In this document: positions 56,145 to 64,000 of the stretch, one piece after another
How positions within the stretch are numbered: position 1 is the stretch's first letter
Layout: the number at the start of each line of letters is the position of its first letter
From: Harmonia axyridis
Taxonomy: Eukaryota > Arthropoda > Insecta > Coleoptera > Coccinellidae
Reading direction: 5' to 3'
NCBI RefSeq assembly: GCF_914767665.1
Contig: NC_059503.1
Coordinates: 62,700,352-62,764,351 of the forward strand
Length of the DNA stretch: 64,000 nucleotides
Notes under the pieces: model-generated
Told to the model about the DNA's origin: nothing
Seen by the model: the letters and a program-made list of their open reading frames with translations, nothing else
The model's database searches: none
Made by a program: the position numbers and the translations under genes

Positions 56145-56262
56145 TATTTTCGAGCAGTGGTACAGTCAAGAATCAAACGTGGCGAAGTTAGAAGGAAAGC
56201 TGTTTTCTGCAGTTAACAATTTTTTTTCTTCGTCGATAGTGAATCAAATCAGAGATTTGATG
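56145..56262 (+). CDS. Probable 5' coding exon of the calmodulin-like gene
   Basis: A strong acceptor (TTGTTTTTTGTTTCAG) and donor (ATG|GTGAGT) bracket 118 bases encoding IFEQWYSQESNVAKLEGKLF then SAVNNFFSSSIVNQIRDLM without a stop. It leaves in phase 0, which matches the entry phase of the exon at 59584. Its composition is more protein-like than its surroundings. No domain is recognised. Linkage to the EF-hand exons is inferred from strand, order and phase; it could belong to another gene. Confidence 0.5.
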
Positions 56263-58155
56263 GTGAGTACCCTAGTGAGTTATAAATTTGGTTACTTAGA
56301 AAAAAAGAGTTCTTCCTATAATTTACCGGTTCATATAAAATTCATACGAAACATGCTTTCATTCTTGATCTCCTCCATCAATTTACGAATAAATGATTAC
56401 TCGAAATCATATGATAATATAAAATTATACTCTTATGTGATATTAGGAAATACTACTATTTTTTCTTGTCGCATTGAAATTAAAGGAATCTAAACATAAT
56501 AACATAGTTAGATATTTAACTCATCGACCATTTTAAGTCTCATCACTGAAATTTTTTCTCTTTCAATGTTTCATCAATTCAGTAGATTCAAACAGAAGAA
56601 TTAGGGAGTTGTGAAACATTTTTTCCAGGAGTGAATTAATATTTTAACTTATTTTAGAAGTGTACATTTTAAGAAGTTAGCAGTGACCTTTCAAATTAGA
56701 AGAGGCAATTATTAGCAAACGTTGTTTTATGGTTTTTATATTTATTTACTGCAAATCTGGGAATTACCGAATTACGTAATGGATGGTTAGGTATCATTGG
56801 ATTTCACGAATGATTGAATATAATCAAATAATGTACGTACAGCAGAGACGTACACCGTTTTATTAACTTCAAAAACGATTTAAAAAAAAAACAAAAAAAT
56901 TTTATATTTGAACTCTGCAGATTCATAATATGTTTCCCTGAAAACCATTTACATTAAAAAATTATGTTTTCGATTTTAAAATGCGAATTTTAATAATCTA
57001 TTACCACTGAACCAAACATACTGGAGAGAAAAAAATATTTTAAAGAATGCAAGAATATATTTTAATATCGACAGAAATTTTTCTCGCGAATTTTTACACA
57101 GTTTTTTAATACAAAAAATATTGCGTCACTGTGTTGGGTGGGGCCTTTTAAATTGCATTGACGTTCAACCCATTCTTTTAATGAGACCACGGGGTTAGTT
57201 CACAATAGTCAATACCTCAAGATGTCGATTAAGGGGCTTTCCCCTAGACCCTTCAATTTGTAACCCCAATTTGCGAAAAGAAATTCTTGACAGCCATTGA
57301 AAAAGGATTTTCCAAAGAAGTAATCATAAACCCATCTTTTTATATATATAGGCTAGGCCCCTTGAGAATTCTGAAGAATATTATGTAACTAATAATTCAT
57401 TCAATTTCTTCAAGCCGATCTTTGATTGATTCGATCGTCAAAATCAAGCAATCAATAAATTCTGAAAAAATCTTGGTTTCATTTATTTCAATAAAATATT
57501 AGAAATCCTTTTTCCGTAAGCCTGCTTGATTTTCTATAATGAACTTTAAAATTTTTTACTTACCCAAGAAATTGTTTTTGTTGAAGTATTGATTATGTAA
57601 ATTCCGAAAATAGAATTAAAAATTTGGGAAATAAAAAAAAATATTTTTTCTGAAATACAATGAACAGCAATTATGAAATTAAAAACATGGTTTGCTAGTA
57701 TATTACAGAATATTCAATAGTTTGTATTATTTTTGAGGTTTTTCATTTTGTCCTTTCTGTTGATGATAAATCAGATAAAATTTGAAGATTTCATAAGCGA
57801 ATAATTGGATATATTTTGTGGCCCACTCCACTTCTTCTGATTTCAAATCAAGAGATGAGAATTCATTACTGATTGATTTTGAAATTGTGAAAATTTCGGC
57901 CCTATTTCATTCTTTGCTTTAGAGCACTAACTTCTTCTCCCCATATCGAAACAATAATGAGATTGTTCAAAATAAAATATCCCAATAAAAACCCATATTC
58001 CCTGGAAAAATATTTTTATTATATATTATGAATATACCTACCTAGATGCGACACTGTCTATAGATGTGAGCAAGGCTAATTGACACCAGCTCTGATGCGT
58101 TCATCTTTGTAGGTACATTGTTGAAAATATTGATATCCGTCATATTGTTTAAAGT
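56263..58155. other. Intron sequence, no gene recognised
   Basis: AT-rich, lies between two candidate exons of the calmodulin-like gene. Confidence 0.4.
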
Positions 58156-58157
58156 GT

Positions 58158-58475
58158 CGATTGAAGAAACATGAGAACTAAGTTGAGACTCTTCAAATTA
58201 TGTCCTTTCGGTCATTATGTGAGTAAACACTTCGTTTTTCATCATTTCTCAGTAGCGGATTAAGACTTGACCTACATTACCTGAGAGGGTTCAACTTTAT
58301 GTCCAAAACAAATAGCTGTAGAATGCATAGGGACGATTGTCGATTAGAAATATGAGAACTAAGTTGAGACTTTTCTAATTTTTTTCTTGATAATTATGTT
58401 TTTTTTTTGGTCATTAAGTGTGTAAAAACTTCGTTTTCATCAATTCTCAGTAACGGATTAGAACTTGACTTAGAT
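58158..58475. repeat. Direct repeat of about 120 bp, 185 bp apart
   Basis: Copies at about 58158-58275 and 58343-58470 share ATGAGAACTAAGTTGAGACT, a GGTCATTA..TGTG word, AACTTCGTTTT and TCTCAGTA.CGGATTA. Non-coding. Confidence 0.65.
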
Positions 58476-58519
58476 TTTTTTTTGCTCATTAACACTTACC
58501 CAGAAAATTTCTAGGTCCT

Positions 58520-59300
58520 TCATTTTGAACATTATCAGGTATATATGTAGGCTTGGTTAATCGATCGTCTAGAGGTATGATTCGATTACCTGGCCTTTCG
58601 TCTTTTTCTCCGTGACTTTGTTTAAACTCTTTTGAATTATTTACATCTATTTACGAAACCACAATTATACAGTACACACTCAGTATTGAGAAGATCCTAA
58701 TAACGTCCTAATAACAAGTTTCTCACTACGGTACTGAATTTCGTCTTTAGCTCGAGTGTTAATTACTCGAAACGTCTTCGATTATCACGTCTTTGTCTCA
58801 TTACAAGTTTCGGTCGTCTCGTCTTTGATTCGTTCGCGACTCGTCTTAATCTAGTCCGCGAACCGTTTTTTCATCTTACGTCTTAAGTTTCAACCGACTG
58901 AACTTACTCTTACTTCGACTTAGGCCGAACTTGAACTTGACTCGTCTTCGACTTAACTTGAACTGACTCTCGACTCGAATTTACTTCGTCCCCTGACCGC
59001 AACCTACCCCGTCCACTCTGAATATCCTTCCCTCCTTCCGGCTTGATCACACCCTTAGGGAAAGTACCATCCCCTAGTCCAATAAGAGTTTTGCCGTACC
59101 GCCCACAAAGATCTTCGCGGATTCCTGGAAATCGAATATTCTCGAAGGACTAGAACCTGATACACAGATGTGACACATCTGGTACAACCGTGTTGTCTTC
59201 GATCTTTCCCAACCCCAGTAAGTCTCTTAAGATTTAAAACTCCATGACATATCTTCGACACCTCGAAGAATTACACATCCTTTTTACATTATATGTACAA
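58520..59300. other. Composition-shifted block, possible solo LTR
   Basis: About 780 bp much richer in C and CpG than its surroundings, with recurring words CGTCTT, GACTCG and ACTTGAACT on the plus strand. It has no open frame of note. The texture resembles a retrovirus-like LTR, but no terminal TG..CA pair or target duplication could be fixed. Confidence 0.35.
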
Positions 59301-59583
59301 TAACAATTCGTTCCCTGTTAATTCATTGAAACTGTCATGCTCTCGATACTTGAAGAAACTAATAGGTCTTCAAGCATCCTGTTGACCATCTCAATTATTT
59401 ACAGGGAACAATAACTGGATCCTACATATAATAGGCTGAATTTGAGGACTCAAACCTCATTTTTTGAGACCTTTTCAACTCAAAATCCAAGAATTACATA
59501 CATTACAAAATGATGAATCGATGGGTTCAGAAAACAAGCGCCCAAAAAATCAAAAAACTCAGAAAAAACTCTTTTTTTCGCAG

Positions 59584-59791
59584 ACAAGACAAAACGACCA
59601 CCAAGACGGTGTTCAAGGCACAATCATCAGAGTCTCACCGGATGACGATCCTATAAGTCCTGCTGAAGGGATAGACATCTTGCAGTCTAATCAGCAAATA
59701 CTTGCAAGGAGGAACACTAGAGAATACGTTGTCTGTGAAAATAGAAAAATTATGTTGAAGCATCCCGGAATCACGAAAAATCAAATGAAAG
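59584..59791 (+). CDS. Calmodulin-like protein, N-terminal extension exon
   Basis: Acceptor CTTTTTTTCGCAG and donor AAAG|GTGAGT; 69 codons plus one base. It encodes TRQNDHQDGVQGTIIRVSPD, DDPISPAEGIDILQSNQQI and LARRNTREYVVCENRKIML, ending KHPGITKNQMK. The last residues, ITKNQMK-EFREAF across the splice, align with the start of calmodulin's first helix (calmodulin has an LTEEQIAEFKEAF-type start). The phase-1 junction reconstitutes that helix exactly, so this exon is firmly linked to the EF-hand exons. The preceding 55 residues are an extension absent from true calmodulin, polar and probably unstructured. Confidence 0.8.
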
Positions 59792-59794
59792 GTG

Positions 59795-60130
59795 AGTTAA
59801 TGAAAATTTCCTTGTATAGAGATGACCAATGAATTGTTTATCATTATCATTGTTTGTGAGTGGAGGGTTTAATTTTACAATTATATTATTAGTTTTAGTA
59901 TTATATACTATTTGTTTTGAGAGTGCTATCTCAATCAAGGGATATGCATTATTTTCTTGAGAAGAATATTATATCAATATTCCCAATAAGGAAAAAATCA
60001 CATCAAACTATGACTGAACGCTAATGTATACGCAGTAATTCTATACAAACAATTGTACTTCAGTAGCGCATGTTGCTATTGCCAACTTAGAGTGATGGTA
60101 ATGAAAATTGCCGTGCAGAGATCACCTACT
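59795..60130. other. Intron sequence, no gene recognised
   Basis: AT-rich intron between the N-terminal exon and the jockey-like insertion. Confidence 0.45.
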
Positions 60131-60485
60131 GAACAATCACCACTCAGATCTTCTTTTTGTCTTTTGGTCCGGAATTTACATTCCCTTCGACTCTAAATTC
60201 ATTTCTCCAATTTTCTGCTGTTGTCTGGTCGGGAGGCTTTCCTTCCTACTTCATGTCACTTTTTTCTTCTATTTAGTTCTTTGAAAGAGGTATTACCTCT
60301 TATCTGTCTTTCTTATTTTGATTTTTATTATCTTTCTTAATTCCTTATTCCCGTGCTCTTTCATCGTCTCTATTGCCTGCTTTATTTGTTTATTGACTAT
60401 TTTTTCAATAGATTCAATTTTCAGTTCTTTTCTGATTTGTTTGTTATATACCATGGGGCACCAACCGCTGTTCTTATTACTGAAT

Positions 60486-60992
60486 TTAGCGTACTTTGCA
60501 ACTGATCATTATTATTGTCCTTCGTATTGTACCAGTAACTCCTGCACACGTAATGCTTGGTATTAGCACTATTTTTATTATCTTCAGCTTGTTTTCTAAG
60601 GAAAGTTTACTTCTAGTTTTGAGCAATGGGTACAGTCTGCCGTGCAATTGCCTTATCTTTTTTCTGTTTTCTTCTATCTGTTTGTTAAAATTCATTCTTT
60701 CATCCAGTATTACTCCCAGGTATTTTGCTTCCTTTTTCCATTCTATCGTCTGGTTTTCTATTTTGACGTTTCCTGCTTTCTCTTTCTTTACTGTTGTTCC
60801 TCCGAAGTAGATTGCAACTGTTTTCGATGTGTTCACTTTGAAACTCCATTTCTTGAAGTATTCCATCAGTGTATCTAGGTCTATCTGTAGCTGCCTAGTG
60901 ATTGTTTTCCGCATTCTACTGTGATAGTATATGGCAGTGTCATCTGCAAACTGGGCTATCTTGCATCTATTCATTTTCGGTATGTCTGCCAT
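60486..60992 (-). pseudogene. Jockey-like reverse transcriptase, YADD-to-thumb part
   Basis: A 168-codon frame holding the active-site box as AQFADDTAIYYHS, then FKVNTSKTVAIYFGG and EAKYLGVILDERMNFNKQIE. The upstream RT part (61385-61185) is in another frame and broken by stops. The GPxxxDG region and endonuclease are missing, so the enzyme is dead. Confidence 0.82.
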
Positions 60993-61184
60993 GTATAAGT
61001 TGAACAGCAGCGGTCATATCACCGATCCTTGAGGAACTCCGGCTTCTATTTCTCTAATCGTTGACCTGGTACTATCGATATTCACCATAAATTTTCTATT
61101 TGCCGGGTACGATTGTATCAATCTCGTAAGTTTGATTGGAAATTTCATCAACTTCATTTTGTAAATCAGACCCTGATGCCACAT

Positions 61185-61385
61185 TTAATCAAATGCCTTT
61201 TCTATATCCAAGAAAATTACACCGGTATCTGTAGAGAGGTTCATTTGCTCCTTGATATTTTTCGTTATTCGTACCAGTTGATGAATCGTTGAATGATCTT
61301 TACGAAACCCAAACTGGTGATCTAGAATTATTTTATTTTCTTCTATGAAATATGTCAGTCTTCTGTGGATTAATTTCTCTATCAC
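61185..61385 (-). pseudogene. Jockey-like reverse transcriptase, motif 2 to motif A part
   Basis: Encodes MIEKLIHRRLTYFIEENKII, HQFGFRKDHSTIHQLV and VIFLDIEKAFD (motif A aspartate). It ends at a stop directly after the D of AFD, and the rest continues in the frame at 60992. Confidence 0.82.
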
Positions 61386-61774
61386 TTTACTGATTGCCGA
61401 TAATAGGCTTATGGGTCGATAATTCGTTGGATCTTTTTTGTCTTTTCCTTTCTTCCAAATTAATATTGTATCCGCTAACTTCTTGTCTCAGTCTTCGTTG
61501 AACACTTGTTTGACTCTGTGTTTCTCATCGTTCATCATTTTATTCAGTATAGTTTTGTCACCGGGGTTTAATGTGCGTCTATACTGTTTCTTCGCCTTTT
61601 TCTTCTCCTCTTACAAAATTCTCACGTATAGAGGTAGCGATCTCTTCTTCGGTATTTTTTTGATCTTGGTGGACTGTACTTCGATTATTCTTTTTTCTAG
61701 ATCCTCAATTGCTTCGTCTAGCGAACAATCACCACATACACTACACGCAATTCAAACTTATTTTTGGTTTTCAG

Positions 61775-61918
61775 AATTCCGTGAAGCTTTCCGTCTTTTC
61801 GATAAGGATGGTGACGGTTGCATAACGAAAGAAGAACTAGGAAGGGTGATGAGATCTCTAGGTCAATTCGCTAGGACTGAAGAATTGCAACAGATGCTAC
61901 AGGAAGTTGATGTTGACG
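61775..61918 (+). CDS. Calmodulin-like protein, EF-hand 1 and start of EF-hand 2
   Basis: Acceptor TTGGTTTTCAG and donor GACG|GTGAGC. Starts EFREAFRLFDKDGDGCITKE and continues ELGRVMRSLGQFARTEELQQ to MLQEVDVDG. Loop 1 (DKDGDGCITKEE) has all Ca2+-coordinating positions. Loop 2 begins DVDG and is completed by the next exon, the intron cutting inside the loop as in many calmodulin genes. Ca2+ sensor fold; partner unknown. Confidence 0.93.
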
Positions 61919-61972
61919 GTGAGCCATTTATTATAATTCATTTATTCAGAGAATAATTTCAGTATTTCAAAG

Positions 61973-62170
61973 GTGATGGAAATGTGAGCTTTGAAGAGTT
62001 TGTTGATATTGCTTGGACAGCAGCAGGATCTATACCTGAGGAAGAAGAAGAGGAAAAAGAACTTCGTGATGCCTTTAGAGTTTTCGATAAGCACAATAGA
62101 GGGTATATCACTGCATCAGATTTGAGAGCTGTTCTTCAGTGTTTAGGAGAAGATTTATCAGAAGAAGAAA
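61973..62170 (+). CDS. Calmodulin-like protein, rest of EF-hand 2 and a degenerate EF-hand 3
   Basis: An AG acceptor at 61971-61972 and donor GAAA|GTAAGT. It completes loop 2 as DVDGDGNVSFEE (canonical), then FVDIAWTAAGSIPEEEEEEK, an acidic linker in place of calmodulin's central helix sequence. EF-hand 3 follows (LRDAFRVFDKHNRGYITASD). Its loop DKHNRGYITASD has H at position 3, R at position 5 and D in place of E at position 12, so it probably does not bind Ca2+ normally. It ends CLGEDLSEEE in phase 1; the fourth EF-hand must be in a later exon outside the window. Confidence 0.9.
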
Positions 62171-62174
62171 GTAA

Positions 62175-62510
62175 GTAAAAATAACTTCGATTATAAATTC
62201 TTGATGAAAGATCTTCTAATACGATTTAATACGATCTCTCATAGTGAAAATATATTGAATTGAATCTAGTTATTCTTCCAACCGAATTGATGTGGTTAGA
62301 GCGAAATAAAGTTAAATTTGAATTTCTACGGAAAAAGTAACTTTGGATGGTGCTCAGAATCTTTCTAGACTGATTGAATTTCGATATTTCATGAATTCGG
62401 GAGAATAAGGTCTAAATTCAATAACCAAGGCAAACTTCATGACAAAATAAAGTTCTGTCTTATTTCGTTCTAAATCCATTTTTATACAGTGTGAGTGTTT
62501 GACCTAGAAA
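62175..62510. other. Intron sequence, no gene recognised
   Basis: No supported feature. A single MITE-type end like the one at 9328 (TTTCAACCGAAGATTCTTGA, preceded by TA) begins at about 62517. Confidence 0.45.
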
Positions 62511-62559
62511 TATATTTCAACCGAAGATTCTTGAGGTCAAAGATTTTTAGACTTCACTA

Positions 62560-62750
62560 TTGCGTGAATGTGTTTATTTGTATTTTCAAATAAAGATGGT
62601 TTCAATTCACAAGGATTTATTTGTAGCAAAATCTTACATCAGTACATCAACTTCTTCAAGTCAAGACATAGAACATATATCTCTTTAACATTTATAATGT
62701 CATTCAATGACAGTGTTACCAACTGTTACATAGAATTGCATATAACAACA
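62560..62750 (-). mobile_element. Likely 3' LTR of the Copia element (approximate)
   Basis: On the minus strand a purine tract GAGGGAAAG (62759-62751) is followed by TGTTGTTATATGC, the usual polypurine tract to LTR junction. An AATAAA lies within. The far end is not fixed; the region ends near 62560. Confidence 0.55.
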
Positions 62751-62824
62751 CTTTCCCTCAATTCTACAATCTAACCATGAACTTAAAAAAATTAACTTCT
62801 AATTCATAAACATATTACATTCAA

Positions 62825-64000
62825 TTAGTTCACATTGAGTGCATCCCGAAATGAAATAAATTTATTTACACACAATGCCTTTGTTAAAATATCGGCAACT
62901 TGATTTTCAGTAGAAATATACTCAACTTCAATTTTCTTACTACTAACCAAATCTTTTATAAAATGATATTTCACATCAATATGTTTTGATCTTTTCGTTT
63001 CATAAGTATGAGCCATTTTGATTGTTGACTGATTATCCTCATAAATTCTTATAGGATATACATCATTTAGAATTAAATCAGACAATAAATGTCCCAAAAA
63101 TAAATATTCTGTTGCACATGATGCCAATGCCACATATTCAGCTTCAGTACTTGACAAAGCAACAACTGACTGCTTTTTAGAATTCCAGAATACAGTATTG
63201 GTATTTATCTTTAAAAAGAAACCCGTTGTACTCTTCCTGTCATTAGCATCACCCGCATAATCAGAATCTACAAAAGCAAATATTCTCACATTAGTTGAAC
63301 TTCTATAATAGGTTAAGCCTAACTTTTCAGTACCCTTCAAATATTTAAGTACATTTTTCAAATATTGCCAATGTTCTTCATCATAACTATTTTGATATCT
63401 ACTAAAATAGCATACAGCATAACATAAGTCTGGTCGAGTTTCTAACATAACATACATAAGACTTCCAATGAGTTCTTTATAGGGTGCTTTGAAATTTTTA
63501 GTTTCGTCTGCTTTAGTTAAATTTAATTTTGGTTGTACAGGAATTTTAGAAATCTTACAATCCATCATATTGAAATATTTCAAAACTTTAGCTATAAGAA
63601 TTCTCTGACTAATAAAAATACAATTATTTTGCCTTTCTATTTCAATACCCAAAAATCTCAATTTTCCATTTTTGTTCGTTAAATCTTTCATATCAAATTT
63701 TGCTGATAATTTACTTATAACTATATTTACTTCTTCATAAGAACTTGAAAAAATAAGAATATCATCTACCCATATAAGCAGAAACAGAAATTCTGTATAA
63801 TAAAGACATGGATCTGATTTTGATCTAACAAAATTCAAACTCAATATATAATCATTGATACAATCATTCCAGCATTTTGGGCTTTGTCTCAAACCATAAA
63901 GTGCCTTTTTCAATTCACATACCTGTCCTTGTTTATAATTGACTAGACCTTCAGGTGGTTTCATATAAACTTTTTCATTTAGATTACTTTTTAAAAAAAC
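62825..64000 (-). CDS. Copia-type Pol polyprotein, C-terminal 391 codons (RT and RNase H), open at right edge
   Basis: Open from the right edge to the stop at 62825-62827. The edge reads VFLKSNLNEKVYMKPPEGL, so MKPPEG is internal and not a start. RT landmarks are CELKKALYGLRQSPKCW, WVDD (Y-to-W variant of the YVDD box) and LRFLGIEIER. The RNase H part has FVDSDYAGDANDRKSTTGF, SSTEAEYVALASC, YEDNQSTIKMA and KHIDVKYHFIKD, ending QVADILTKAL. It copies element RNA into DNA in virus-like particles. No stop or frameshift is visible. Protease, integrase and the 5' LTR are off the window. Confidence 0.94.
   Translation of the reverse strand, partial: VFLKSNLNEKVYMKPPEGLVNYKQGQVCELKKALYGLRQSPKCWNDCINDYILSLNFVRSKSDPCLYYTEFLFLLIWVDDILIFSSSYEEVNIVISKLSAKFDMKDLTNKNGKLRFLGIEIERQNNCIFISQRILIAKVLKYFNMMDCKISKIPVQPKLNLTKADETKNFKAPYKELIGSLMYVMLETRPDLCYAVCYFSRYQNSYDEEHWQYLKNVLKYLKGTEKLGLTYYRSSTNVRIFAFVDSDYAGDANDRKSTTGFFLKINTNTVFWNSKKQSVVALSSTEAEYVALASCATEYLFLGHLLSDLILNDVYPIRIYEDNQSTIKMAHTYETKRSKHIDVKYHFIKDLVSSKKIEVEYISTENQVADILTKALCVNKFISFRDALNVN

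Larger units (their letters stand above)
60144..61722 (-). mobile_element. Jockey-like LINE fragment in the calmodulin-like gene intron
   Basis: A 13-bp direct repeat GAACAATCACCAC at 60131-60143 and 61723-61735 marks the insertion exactly. It is 5'-truncated and antisense to the host gene. Coding remnants on the minus strand include LDEAIEDLEKRI, DPTNYRPISLLSAISKVIEK, FGFRKDHSTIHQLVRITKNI, VIFLDIEKAFD, FADDTAIYYHS, KYLGVILDERMNF and IRTAVGAPWYITNKQIRKEL. No poly(A) is left. Confidence 0.88.

Noticed and set aside
59055..59261. A 68-codon minus-strand frame in the C-rich block
   Set aside because: No recognisable domain, and the local composition makes open frames likely.
1..64000. CRISPR arrays, tRNA or rRNA genes
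   Set aside because: None seen; repeats present are transposon-type, and no cloverleaf or rRNA-conserved words were noticed by eye.

Overview
The window is AT-rich, intron-rich DNA from an insect nuclear genome. A beetle is plausible but unproven: the call rests on animal-type splice sites, an insect fatty-acid-binding protein gene, an insect gustatory-receptor-like gene, and insect-typical transposon families. No prokaryotic or organellar features were seen.

Three host loci can be read. (1) A FABP-family lipid-binding gene on the minus strand spans about 23 kb (25864 to 3107): two alternative first exons (25786-25864 and 13378-13459), a shared core exon (8531-8808) and a terminal exon (3107-3160). 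Phases and splice sites join into proteins of 136 or 137 residues. An in-frame upstream ATG at 25942 would add a signal-peptide-like leader. (2) A gustatory-receptor-like gene on the minus strand (52936 to about 51830) has two clear exons and a degraded or unfinished 3' end. (3) A calmodulin-like gene on the plus strand (56145 to beyond 62170) has EF-hand exons at 61775-61918 and 61973-62170, a linked N-terminal exon at 59584-59791 and a probable earlier one at 56145-56262. Its last EF-hand is not in the window.

Most of the rest is mobile DNA, much of it nested. LINEs: an ORF1 running off the left edge, a 966-codon ORF with a mutated RT active site (4.2-7.2 kb), a 1164-codon RT-RNase H element (37.3-40.9 kb, 12-bp target duplication) and a jockey-like fragment (60.1-61.7 kb, 13-bp target duplication). 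A Copia element enters from the right edge. DNA transposons: two decayed Tc1-like DD34E elements, one mariner with an intact 345-residue transposase, seven pieces of a DD41D family, most of which carry or are consistent with one ancestral internal deletion, an internally deleted piggyBac (TTAA target), a hAT-like element with an 8-bp target duplication, several MITEs and a Maverick/Polinton fragment with an intact integrase (18.5-20.8 kb).

The most unusual structural feature is a set of four TA-flanked elements that are almost entirely palindromic (0.9-1.6 kb before later insertions, arms up to about 770 bp) at 3804-8332, 35942-36870, 46057-47610 and 49054-51703. Two were later split by a LINE and by a piggyBac. 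One holds a transposase helix-turn-helix-like coding piece in its loop. They would fold into long hairpins if transcribed; the one at 3804-8332 lies inside FABP intron 2.
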